The notes beneath the pieces were generated by a model, which saw only the letters and a list, made by a program, of their open reading frames with translations, was not told where the DNA came from and did no database searches. A stretch of DNA of 18,255 nt from Pseudomonadota bacterium (GTDB lineage Bacteria > Pseudomonadota > Alphaproteobacteria > Rhodospirillales > 2-02-FULL-58-16). Below, one piece after another: positions 1-9,512 of this stretch (the stretch's first letter is position 1; every line of letters starts with the position of its first letter). The translations under genes and the position numbers were made by a program. Location: positions 1-18,255 of the forward strand of contig JACZWD010000023.1 in the NCBI GenBank assembly GCA_022572335.1, given 5' to 3'.

Positions 1-28
1 CGCCCACCGGCGGCGGCGGGCGCCGCGG

Positions 29-274
29 TCAACCCTCCTTCCCCTTGCCGCCGCCAAGGTGCGACCAGAACATCTTCTGCAACTGCTCGAATCCCTCGAT
101 CCCCGCCGGCAGCCACATGCGCGCCAGGGCTTCGGGATCCGCCGCCGCCAGGTTCCCCTTCAGGCGTTCCTCGATCTCGGCCATCATGGCGTCCTGCATG
201 GGCTTCACGTCCGGCAAACCGAAAAAGGTGCGCGCCTCCTCGGGCGTGCAATCAACATCGACCTGAATCTTCAT
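29..274 (-). CDS. DUF6489 family protein, 81 aa
   Basis: Small, probably cytosolic protein of unknown function. The sequence opens MKIQVDVDCTPEEARTFFGL and continues with a DVKPMQ segment, which I recognise as the DUF6489 family common in Rhodospirillales-type Alphaproteobacteria; the C-terminus is Gly/Lys-rich. The frame is open further upstream, but the ATG at 274 is preceded by GGAGA about 8 bases away, and the extra upstream residues do not resemble the family, so I place the start there. It diverges from the thioredoxin-domain gene at 434, and the 159-base gap contains a perfect DnaA box. No signal peptide, membrane segment or catalytic motif is visible. The family assignment is by pattern only, and the role is unknown. 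Confidence 0.75.
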   Translation of the reverse strand: MKIQVDVDCTPEEARTFFGLPDVKPMQDAMMAEIEERLKGNLAAADPEALARMWLPAGIEGFEQLQKMFWSHLGGGKGKEG

Positions 275-312
275 CTTGCCAATCTCCAATGTTTCACCGT
301 CGCCCGCGGTTT

Positions 313-321
313 TTATCCACA
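313..321 (+). promoter_or_regulatory. Perfect consensus DnaA box in a divergent promoter gap
   Basis: TTATCCACA matches the high-affinity DnaA box at all nine positions. It sits 39 bases upstream of the DUF6489 ATG and 112 bases upstream of the DUF255 gene. It may be a DnaA-controlled promoter site or a DnaA-titrating site. The match is seen directly; binding is inferred. Confidence 0.55.
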
Positions 322-433
322 GTCCGTTTGTGGTTGTATCGTCCGCCATTTGCCCCAAGGTAAGCGCCCACGGAGGCCCGCGCAACGGACCGGGGAGCCG
401 GCCGCGCCCATCCCCGAACACGGAGTCCGCGCC

Positions 434-2488
<2,055 letters not shown>

Positions 2489-2497
2489 GGTCCGGCC

Positions 2498-2941
2498 ATG
2501 GCCCACCTGTCCATGAACAGCCCCCTCGGCTCCCTCACCGTGTTCGAGGAGCGCGGCGCCCTCGTCGCCATCGAGTGGGGACGGGCGCCCGACCCGGTAT
2601 CCTCGCCGCTGCTGGCCGAGGCGACGGATCAGCTGGACGCGTACTTCGGCGGCCGGCTCAGGGCCTTCGACCTGCCTCTCCGGCCCGCCGGGACGGTGTT
2701 CCAACGCACCGTGTGGGCCCTCATGGGCGATATTCCCTACGGCGCCACCCGCACCTACGGAGGGTTCGCCCGTACCCTGGGAACCGCTCCCCGGCCGGTC
2801 GGCGGCGCCTGCGGCCGCAACCCCATTCCCATCGTCATTCCGTGCCACAGGGTGGTCGGCGCCGGCGGTGCGATGACCGGATATTCGGGCGGGCAGGGCG
2901 TGGCCACCAAACGGGCGCTTTTGCGCCTGGAGGCCGACTGA
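2498..2941 (+). CDS. ogt: Methylated-DNA--[protein]-cysteine S-methyltransferase, 147 aa
   Basis: Suicide DNA-repair protein that moves the alkyl group from O6-alkylguanine to its own cysteine. The active-site motif IPCHRV places the acceptor Cys at residue 116. Upstream, YGATRTYGGFA (81-91) and RPVGGACGRNP (99-109) correspond to the DNA-binding helix-turn-helix and arginine-finger region of the family. GYSGG (129-132) and KRALLRLE complete the C-terminal domain. The N-terminal domain is short (about 60 residues), so the protein is slightly shorter than E. coli Ogt. The start is supported by AAGG overlapping the previous stop codon, 7 bases from the ATG. It lies 9 bases after the DUF255 gene and is probably translated from the same mRNA. 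The symbol could equally be given as an MGMT homologue; the activity call is firm. Confidence 0.93.
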   Translation: MAHLSMNSPLGSLTVFEERGALVAIEWGRAPDPVSSPLLAEATDQLDAYFGGRLRAFDLPLRPAGTVFQRTVWALMGDIPYGATRTYGGFARTLGTAPRPVGGACGRNPIPIVIPCHRVVGAGGAMTGYSGGQGVATKRALLRLEAD

Positions 2942-3065
2942 ACACCTGAACCAGGGCTTGCCCACGACCGCCGCCGTAAACCCGGAACCGGACGGCCCGG
3001 CCCCGGGCGCGGCGTGCAACCTTTTCTGTTGCCGGGCTTCGGCGGCCGGCCCAGAATACCCACCG

Positions 3066-3085
3066 GCGGGCCGCGAACGGCCCGC
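3066..3085. other. Perfect 8-bp hairpin upstream of qor
   Basis: GCGGGCCG and CGGCCCGC are separated by a CGAA loop. The hairpin lies 28 bases before the qor start, in the 172-base gap after ogt. No T-tract follows, so it is not a clear intrinsic terminator; it could be a Rho-independent pause, an mRNA end-protecting stem for the ogt transcript, or chance in GC-rich DNA. Nothing else is recognised in this gap. Confidence 0.35.
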
Positions 3086-3113
3086 TTGAAACATCACCAT
3101 GCCAGGGGGAACC

Positions 3114-4088
3114 ATGACCAAGGCCATTCGCATCCACCAGCCCGGCGGGCCGGAGGTGCTCAAGTACGAGGACGTCGACGTGGGGGCGCCGGGGCCCGGC
3201 GAGGTGCGCCTCCGACAGACCGCCGTCGGCCTCAACTTCATCGACGTCTACCACCGCAGCGGGCTTTATCCGGTCAAGGACCTGCCGGCGGTCATCGGCA
3301 TGGAGGCGGCCGGCGTCATCGAGGAGGTGGGCCCCGACGTCGGCGGCTTCAAGGCCGGCGACCGGGTGGCATACACCATGGGCCTCGGCTCCTATGCCCA
3401 GGAACGCGTCATGGGCACCGGGCGTCTGGTGACCCTTCCCGACGCCATCGACGACCGCCAGGCCGCGGCGATGATGCTGCAGGGCACGACCGCCCACTAC
3501 CTGATCCACCGCACCTACAAGGTACAGAAGGGCGACACCATCGTCGTCCACGCCGCCGCCGGCGGCGTCGGCCTGATCCTCTGCCAATGGGCCAAGCACC
3601 TGGGCGCGACCGTGATCGGCTGCGTCGGCTCCGAGGAGAAGGCCGCCCTCGCCAAGGCCAACGGCTGCGACCATGCGATCCTCTACCGCGACGAAAACGT
3701 GCCCAAGCGGGTGCGGGAACTCACCGACGGCGACGGCGTGCCGGTGGTTTACGATGGCGTCGGCAAGGCCACCTTCAACGATTCGCTCGACTGCCTACGG
3801 CCCTTCGGCCTGATGGTCAGTTTCGGCAACGCGTCGGGGCCGATAGACCCTTTCAATCCCGCCGCCCTGGGGCCGAAGGGGTCGCTCTACCTCACCCGCA
3901 CCACCCTGGCCACCCATACGGCGACCCGGGAGCTTCTGATGGACGGCGCCAACGCGCTTTTCGACGCGGTGACGAAAGGCCACGTCAAGATCGCCATCAA
4001 CCAGACCTATCCCTTGCACGAGACGGCCCAGGCCCACCGGGACCTGGAGGGCCGCAAGACCACGGGATCGACCGTCCTGATTCCTTAA
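3114..4088 (+). CDS. qor: Quinone oxidoreductase, zinc-free MDR family, 324 aa
   Basis: Cytosolic NADPH-dependent quinone reductase of the medium-chain dehydrogenase/reductase superfamily. The N-terminus (TKAIRIHQPGGPEVL) and GLNFIDVYHRSGLYP are typical of QOR enzymes. The nucleotide-binding fold carries HAAAGGVG around residues 145-152, the AxxGGxG motif of this branch, and the segment ALAKANGCDHAI matches the family helix after it. The catalytic-zinc cysteine/histidine set of alcohol dehydrogenases is absent. Length agrees with E. coli QorA (327 aa). Two ATGs are possible, at 3099 and 3114; AGGGGG 7-8 bases before 3114 and the family N-terminus favour 3114. It is convergent with rho, 108 bases away. 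Physiological substrate cannot be told from sequence. Confidence 0.93.
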   Translation: MTKAIRIHQPGGPEVLKYEDVDVGAPGPGEVRLRQTAVGLNFIDVYHRSGLYPVKDLPAVIGMEAAGVIEEVGPDVGGFKAGDRVAYTMGLGSYAQERVMGTGRLVTLPDAIDDRQAAAMMLQGTTAHYLIHRTYKVQKGDTIVVHAAAGGVGLILCQWAKHLGATVIGCVGSEEKAALAKANGCDHAILYRDENVPKRVRELTDGDGVPVVYDGVGKATFNDSLDCLRPFGLMVSFGNASGPIDPFNPAALGPKGSLYLTRTTLATHTATRELLMDGANALFDAVTKGHVKIAINQTYPLHETAQAHRDLEGRKTTGSTVLIP

Positions 4089-4134
4089 AAGCACGACGCC
4101 GAAGGACTGTCGTCCGCGCCGGTTGCGCGGCGGC

Positions 4135-4152
4135 GCGGCGGCCCGTCGCCGC
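4135..4152. terminator. GC-rich hairpin between convergent qor and rho
   Basis: GCGGCG and CGCCGC flank a GCCCGT loop in the 108-base gap between the convergent stop codons of qor and rho. There is no T-run on either side, so terminator function is a weak inference from position. Confidence 0.2.
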
Positions 4153-4196
4153 AGGTGCCTCGGGTCGATACGGTCCGGGGGTTTTGAGGTTCGGTA

Positions 4197-5453
<1,257 letters not shown>

Positions 5454-5500
5454 TTTCGTCCTTCGTGTCTCGCCGCACGGGCGGGAAAACGCCGGGGTGC

Positions 5501-5522
5501 CAATACGGTCTTCACCGTACTG
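5501..5522 (-). promoter_or_regulatory. Stem-loop in the rho leader
   Basis: Read on the minus strand, CAGTACGGT pairs with ACCGTATTG around a GAAG tetraloop: nine pairs including one G-U. It ends 47 bases before the rho ATG, in a region that is AT-richer than its neighbours. rho is known to be autoregulated by attenuation in its leader in enterobacteria; a role here in autoregulation is inferred from position. Confidence 0.45.
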
Positions 5523-5619
5523 TCATCATTGACGAAACCGGACAGCGATGCCCTATTCACTGGTTCGGAATTTCGGAAAGCAGAATCTGAAGTATTCGCC
5601 TGAATCGCTAGAGATCACA

Positions 5620-5648
5620 GAATTAACCAAACCCGGCCGGCAAGTCAA
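5620..5648 (-). promoter_or_regulatory. Possible rho promoter
   Basis: On the minus strand, TTGACT (5643-5648) lies 17 bases before TAATTC (5620-5625) in AT-rich sequence. The -35 is good, the -10 poor. If used, it would give a leader of about 160 bases containing the 5501-5522 stem-loop. Confidence 0.3.
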
Positions 5649-5703
5649 ATGAAGATTCAGGCCCCTGCCGTAATCAGACGTATAGGGCGACCGCGGCGGC
5701 CGT

Positions 5704-6153
5704 TCAGAACGGCCTGACCACGGCGAAGACGACAATGCCGACCATCAGGACCGTCGGCACCTCGTTGGCCACCCGGTAGAACGTTTGCGAATGTCCGTTG
5801 CGGTCCGCGGCGAAATCCCCCCGCCACCGGGCCATCAGCCCATGCATCGCGAAAAGCCCGAGGACGCACACCAGCTTGGCGTGAAGCCACCCCGAGGTCC
5901 AGGCCTCGCCGCCCAAATTCGCCACCAGCAGGCCCCCGGTCACCAGGGAGATCACCATTGCGGGATTCATGATGGCGCGCAGGAGCCGCCTTTCCATCAC
6001 CTTGAAGGTCTCCGATTGCGCCGACCCGGGCTCCACCGCCGCGTGGTAAACGAACAGACGCGGCAGGTACAGGAGCCCCGCCATCCAGGCGATGACGCCG
6101 ATGATGTGCAGGGCCTTGATCCACAGATAGGCCGTTGCCAAAAGCTCCACCAC
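5704..6153 (-). CDS. hemJ: Protoporphyrinogen IX oxidase HemJ, 149 aa
   Basis: Inner-membrane enzyme that oxidises protoporphyrinogen IX to protoporphyrin IX, the step before ferrochelatase; it replaces HemY/HemG in many Alphaproteobacteria. The protein is small and hydrophobic with about four membrane segments (near residues 10-30, 62-80, 90-108, 130-147). Family signatures are KALHIIGVIAWMAGLLYLPR in part (LHIIGVIAWMAGLLYLPRLF), the ERRLLRAIMNPAM stretch and WLHAKL (89-94). The N-terminal His16 and Lys93 correspond to conserved residues linked to heme or substrate binding in the family. The start codon is GTG at 6153, 15 bases after the hemH stop, with GGGAG-rich sequence upstream. The hemE-hemH-hemJ arrangement supports the function. 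Confidence 0.95.
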   Translation of the reverse strand: MVELLATAYLWIKALHIIGVIAWMAGLLYLPRLFVYHAAVEPGSAQSETFKVMERRLLRAIMNPAMVISLVTGGLLVANLGGEAWTSGWLHAKLVCVLGLFAMHGLMARWRGDFAADRNGHSQTFYRVANEVPTVLMVGIVVFAVVRPF

Positions 6154-6168
6154 GTCTCCCTTCTCCCG

Positions 6169-7197
6169 CTATCCGTGGGGACAGCGCCCGAATTGGGCCG
6201 GACACAGGCGTCCGCCGGTGCCGCAGCATAGCCCGGTCTTCCGTTCCCGCGCCGCCTCGACGACGGCGGCCAGTCCGCCGACGAAGTCGTCCATGGTCCC
6301 TACCGCCGGCACCCGCACATAGGCCGGCACGCCCAGCCTTTCCGCCATGGCGCGGTACTCGATATCGAGCTCGACCAGGGTTTCCGAGTGCTCCGAGACG
6401 AACGCCACCGGGTTGACCACCACCGGCACCCGGTCCCGGGCGGCCCGCGCCAGCTCCTCGTCCAGGGCCGGGCCGGTCCAGGCCAGGGGCCCGACCTTGC
6501 TCTGGTAGCAGACGGCCCAGTCCAGCCCGGGCTGGTCCAGGGCCGCCACCACCGCCCGCACCGTCCGGTTTACCTGCCACACATACGGATCGCCGCGCGC
6601 GACAATCCGTTGGGGAAGCCCGTGGGCGGAAAACAGGACCCTCGGCGTGCCCGAGGGCGCCGCCCGGCCGATGGCGGCGCGCACCAGGGCCGCCTGGGCG
6701 GCGATCAGGCCGGGCTGCTCCGGGTAGCAGCACACGGCCACGGTCGACGCCCCGATGCCGGCTGCTGCTGCGGCCCGCCGCCAGTCGTCCAACGACGACC
6801 CACCGGTGGTCGTTGAATACTGGGGATAAAGGGGCAGGAGGACGATTTCGTCGGGATCGAAGGCCCTCACCGCCGCCGCCACCTCGTCGCTCATCGGGTG
6901 CCAGTACCGCATGGCGACGAAAACCTTCGCGTCCTCCGCCGTCCCCAGCAACCGCTCCAGGGCCGCGGCCTGCTCTCCGGTGAATTCGAGAAGCGGGGAT
7001 TTGCCCCCGATATGGGCGTATATCGCCCGCGCCACGGGGGCCCGCCGGCCCGACATCCACCGCGCCAGCAGCCAGCGTATCGGCCGCGGCGCGCCGATGA
7101 TGGCCGGATCGTTGAAAAGATTGAACAGAAACGGTTTCACCGACTGCGGCCGGTCCGGCCCGCCCAGGTTGAACAAAACCACGGCCAGTTTCGACAT
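6169..7197 (-). CDS. hemH: Ferrochelatase, 342 aa
   Basis: Inserts ferrous iron into protoporphyrin IX to form protoheme. Characteristic motifs are VVLFNLGGP at the N-terminus, LPLYPQYSTTTGGSS (121-135), FSAHGLP with the catalytic His192, QSKVGPLAWTGP, and FVSEHSETLVELD containing the conserved Glu272. Length fits the bacterial family. The C-terminal tail carries four cysteines (324, 325, 332, 339) in a GLCCGTGGRLCP context; some bacterial ferrochelatases, including that of Caulobacter, bind a [2Fe-2S] cluster through C-terminal cysteines, so a cluster here is possible but not proven. It is 39 bases after hemE and 15 before hemJ, on the same strand, so these three form an apparent heme operon. 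Confidence 0.97.
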   Translation of the reverse strand: MSKLAVVLFNLGGPDRPQSVKPFLFNLFNDPAIIGAPRPIRWLLARWMSGRRAPVARAIYAHIGGKSPLLEFTGEQAAALERLLGTAEDAKVFVAMRYWHPMSDEVAAAVRAFDPDEIVLLPLYPQYSTTTGGSSLDDWRRAAAAAGIGASTVAVCCYPEQPGLIAAQAALVRAAIGRAAPSGTPRVLFSAHGLPQRIVARGDPYVWQVNRTVRAVVAALDQPGLDWAVCYQSKVGPLAWTGPALDEELARAARDRVPVVVNPVAFVSEHSETLVELDIEYRAMAERLGVPAYVRVPAVGTMDDFVGGLAAVVEAARERKTGLCCGTGGRLCPAQFGRCPHG

Positions 7198-7236
7198 CGC
7201 CGGCGGTACCCTGCGTTCCTGGCCAGGTCGACGGTG

Positions 7237-8277
7237 CTAACGCCCGGACCAGCCGCGCACCAGCTCGGCCACCCGCGCCACGTGCTCGGGCGGCGTCTCG
7301 GGCAGGATACCGTGACCCAGGTTGAAAATGAACGGCCCGCCCGCCAAGGTCTCGAGGATACGGGTCGTTTCCCGCTCCAGTGCCTGCCCGCCCGCCACCA
7401 GCACCTGGTTGTCCAGGTTTCCCTGAACCGTACAAATGCCTTGCAGGGCCTCCCTGGCCCACTGTATGGGGACCGTGCTGTCCACGCTGATACCGTCGAC
7501 CCCCGTTTGCTCCACGTAGTCCTTGTACAGCACGCCGGCGCCACGCGGGAAGCCGATCACCGGCACGCCCGGGCATGCCGCCCGCAACCGCCCGACGATT
7601 TCCGTCGTCGGTGCGATCACCCACTGGCGGAACTGGGATTCACCCAGAACACCGGCCCAGCTGTCGAATATCTGGACCACTTCCACGCCGTTATTTACCT
7701 GTTCGATCAGGTAGGTGGCGGTGGCGTCGACCAGCAGGTCGATCAGCCCCTGGAATTCCACCGGCGCATTGTAAGCCCACGTCCGCGCCCGCCCGCAATC
7801 GGTGCCGCCGTGCCCTTCCACCATGTAGACCGCCAGCGTCCAGGGTGCGCCGGCGAACCCGATCAACGCCGCGTCGCCCGAGATTTCCTCGGCCAGCCGC
7901 CGGATCGTCTCAAAGACCGGCGCCAGGTGTCCGCACACCCGATCAAGGCTGAGCCGGGTCAAGTCCGCAACCGACCGCACCGGCTCCAGGACCGGTCCCC
8001 GCCCTTCGACGAACCGCACGGCCTGTCCCAAGGCATCCGGCACGACAAGGATGTCGCTGAACAGGATAACCCCATCCATCCCGTAGCGGCGCCACGGCTG
8101 CAGGGTCGCTTCCACCGCCAAATCCGGCGTGTAACAGAACCGGAGGAAATCTTCGGCCCGGTCACGTACCCGCCGGTATTCCGGCAGGTACCGTCCTGCC
8201 TGACGCATCAGCCAAAACGGCGGGCGCATGGGAACTTCACCATGCAAAGCCCGGAGCAACAGCTTGGCGGGCAACAT
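7237..8277 (-). CDS. hemE: Uroporphyrinogen decarboxylase, 346 aa
   Basis: Decarboxylates the four acetate side chains of uroporphyrinogen III to give coproporphyrinogen III in the cytosol. The first family signature RPPFWLMRQAGRYLPEY is at about 18-34; ILFSDILVVPD holds the catalytic Asp (about 75); GFAGAPWTLAVYMVEG is the second signature, and FNLGHGILPETPPEHV closes the protein. The start is ambiguous: a TTG at 8316 would add 13 residues, but the ATG at 8277 has AAGG 8 bases upstream and gives the usual length, so I prefer it. The gene is first in the heme cluster and borders the candidate origin, as hemE does in Caulobacter. Confidence 0.97.
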   Translation of the reverse strand: MLPAKLLLRALHGEVPMRPPFWLMRQAGRYLPEYRRVRDRAEDFLRFCYTPDLAVEATLQPWRRYGMDGVILFSDILVVPDALGQAVRFVEGRGPVLEPVRSVADLTRLSLDRVCGHLAPVFETIRRLAEEISGDAALIGFAGAPWTLAVYMVEGHGGTDCGRARTWAYNAPVEFQGLIDLLVDATATYLIEQVNNGVEVVQIFDSWAGVLGESQFRQWVIAPTTEIVGRLRAACPGVPVIGFPRGAGVLYKDYVEQTGVDGISVDSTVPIQWAREALQGICTVQGNLDNQVLVAGGQALERETTRILETLAGGPFIFNLGHGILPETPPEHVARVAELVRGWSGR

Positions 8278-8305
8278 GTCGTGCGCCTTGGACGATTGTC
8301 TCGGA

Positions 8306-8311
8306 GTTATA
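8306..8311 (-). promoter_or_regulatory. Possible hemE -10 element
   Basis: The minus strand reads TATAAC, five of six matches to the -10 consensus, 28 bases before the preferred hemE ATG. No convincing -35 is visible 16-18 bases further upstream. Position supports it more than sequence does. Confidence 0.25.
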
Positions 8312-8319
8312 TCCAAGCC

Positions 8320-8368
8320 CTCTACAAATAATGTTTTTTAAAGAAAGAAGGTAGTTGTTGTTGTAGAG
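8320..8368. repeat. Inverted repeat bracketing the AT-rich segment
   Basis: CTCTACAA at 8320-8327 and TTGTAGAG at 8361-8368 are exact inverted copies separated by 33 bases of A+T-rich DNA that include a TTTTTTAAA run (8334-8342) and a GTTGTTGTTG run. It lies between the hemE start and the DnaA box, where a duplex unwinding element would be expected. Confidence 0.5.
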
Positions 8369-8391
8369 TCGTGAAAGTCGGGGATAGGCAA

Positions 8392-8400
8392 TTTTCCACA
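8392..8400 (+). promoter_or_regulatory. DnaA box in the candidate origin
   Basis: TTTTCCACA fits the relaxed DnaA box TTWTNCACA and differs from TTATCCACA at one position. It is 23 bases from the end of the AT-rich inverted-repeat unit. Confidence 0.55.
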
Positions 8401-8556
8401 GGAATATCAGACCGGGGAGGCGTGCCGTCTGTTTTCAGGGCAAAGGCTGTGAATCTCTCGATGACGGCGGCCCATGGAAGCATAATATCGATGATTCCCC
8501 GGCGTTCCTCGAAATATGGGAACAAGGGAGATAAATCGCTTTCGATACGAAATTCA

Positions 8557-8574
8557 GGCCGGGTTTTCCCGGCC
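8557..8574. other. Perfect 7-bp hairpin inside the candidate origin
   Basis: GGCCGGG and CCCGGCC flank a TTTT loop. It stands out as a GC-rich stem in an otherwise AT-richer region, about 120 bases before ppsR. No T-tract follows in either direction, so a terminator is unlikely. Confidence 0.4.
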
Positions 8575-8693
8575 GGTGGGTATTCTTTTCGGTCGGTATC
8601 ATACTGTAGACGGATTCCGGATAAACACGGACCGGCACGGGGTAAGGGTTTGTGTATACAGGATATCCCCACGTTGTCCGGAACGGGTAGGCC

Positions 8694-9512
8694 ATGACGA
8701 CGATGCATCTCCACCTGGTCTCGGATTCAACCGGTGAGACGGTAAGCCTGGTCGGGCGCGCCAGTCTGGCCCAGTTCGACGACATCGAAACAACCGAGCA
8801 CGCGTGGAGAATGATTCGTAACGAGACCCAGGTCAAAGAGGTTCTCACCGGCATCGAGAAAAATCCCGGGTTCGTCCTCTATACCATGGTTGACAATGAC
8901 CTCCGCCGGATACTCGAAGATGGTTGCCAGCGGTTGCGGGTACCGTGCATTCCCATCCTCGATCCGGTCGTCGGGGCAATCGGTGCGCATCTTGGGGTGG
9001 AGGTCCACCCCCAGGCCGGGCGCCAACACGTGATGGATGCCGAGTATTTCAGCCGCATCGAAGCCCTGAACTTCGTATTGAGTCATGACGACGGCCAGTC
9101 CACGTGGGATCTGAATCAAGCCGATGTGGTGGTGCTGGGGGTCTCGCGCACGTCCAAGACGCCCACGTGCATCTACCTTGCCAACCGGGGAATCAAGGCG
9201 GCAAACGTTCCCATCGTGCCCGGCTGTCCATTGCCGGGCGAGGTCATGGACACCACCAATCCGCTGGTTGTCGGGTTGACCAAGGATCCGCGCCAACTGG
9301 TCCAGATCCGGCGAAACCGCCTGCGTATGCTGCAAAGGGACGAGGAATCGGACTATATCGATATCGATACGGTATCCGAGGAGGTCAACGGCGCCCGCCG
9401 GCTGTTCAACAAGCACAACTGGCCGGTGATCGACGTCACGCGCCGGTCGATCGAGGAAACGGCGGCCACCATCCTTCAACTCTACAATCGCCGCAAGGAG
9501 CAAAATCCCTGA
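8694..9512 (+). CDS. ppsR: Pyruvate, water dikinase / PPDK regulatory protein (DUF299), 272 aa
   Basis: Bifunctional ADP-dependent kinase and Pi-dependent pyrophosphorylase that switches PEP synthase or pyruvate phosphate dikinase off and on by threonine phosphorylation. The N-terminus MHLHLVSDSTGETV and the P-loop GVSRTSKTPT (149-158) are diagnostic of the family, as is the following YLANRGIKAANVPIVP. Length (272 aa) is normal. Which dikinase is the target cannot be told from this window. The ATG at 8694 is the first in frame after the gap; the ribosome site is modest (AGG close to the ATG). The gene flanks the candidate origin and starts the ppsR-maf-aroE-coaE-dnaQ run; maf overlaps its stop codon. 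The Rickettsia counterpart is RP001. Confidence 0.95.
   Translation: MTTMHLHLVSDSTGETVSLVGRASLAQFDDIETTEHAWRMIRNETQVKEVLTGIEKNPGFVLYTMVDNDLRRILEDGCQRLRVPCIPILDPVVGAIGAHLGVEVHPQAGRQHVMDAEYFSRIEALNFVLSHDDGQSTWDLNQADVVVLGVSRTSKTPTCIYLANRGIKAANVPIVPGCPLPGEVMDTTNPLVVGLTKDPRQLVQIRRNRLRMLQRDEESDYIDIDTVSEEVNGARRLFNKHNWPVIDVTRRSIEETAATILQLYNRRKEQNP
9495..9500 (+). promoter_or_regulatory. Strong ribosome binding site deciding the maf start
   Basis: AAGGAG inside the last codons of ppsR lies 8 bases before a CTG at 9509 in the maf frame. No ATG, GTG or TTG in that frame is suitably placed, so this site points to CTG as the start. Confidence 0.65.

Larger units (their letters stand above)
8278..8693. 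other. oriC: Candidate chromosomal replication origin (oriC)
   Basis: This is the only stretch over 300 bases without a credible gene. It lies between divergent hemE and ppsR, the same flanking pair (hemE and the RP001-type DUF299 gene) as the mapped origin of Caulobacter crescentus and the proposed one of Rickettsia. Seen in the sequence: a DnaA box TTTTCCACA at 8392-8400 fitting TTWTNCACA; weaker box-like sites at 8616-8624, 8651-8659 and 8663-8671 (seven of nine to the strict consensus or equivalent); an A+T segment at 8321-8364 (33 of 44 bases A or T) suitable for unwinding; four GANTC sites; a near-palindrome TTTCG-ATA-CGAAA at 8540-8552; and a hairpin at 8557-8574. Transcription on both sides leads away from it. 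Box density is low compared with E. coli oriC. Origin activity is an inference. Confidence 0.7.

Noticed and set aside
1..28. GC-rich left edge
   Set aside because: Too short to assign; no frame or motif can be supported.
6898..8331. Plus-strand open frame of 477 codons opposite hemH and hemE
   Set aside because: Antisense shadow of two clear enzymes; its translation has no conserved pattern.
8322..8714. Minus-strand open frame of 130 codons across the hemE-ppsR gap
   Set aside because: No ribosome site or recognisable motif, it overlaps the ppsR start, and composition is that of the AT-richer gap; the 108-codon plus-strand frame at 8371 is rejected for the same reasons.
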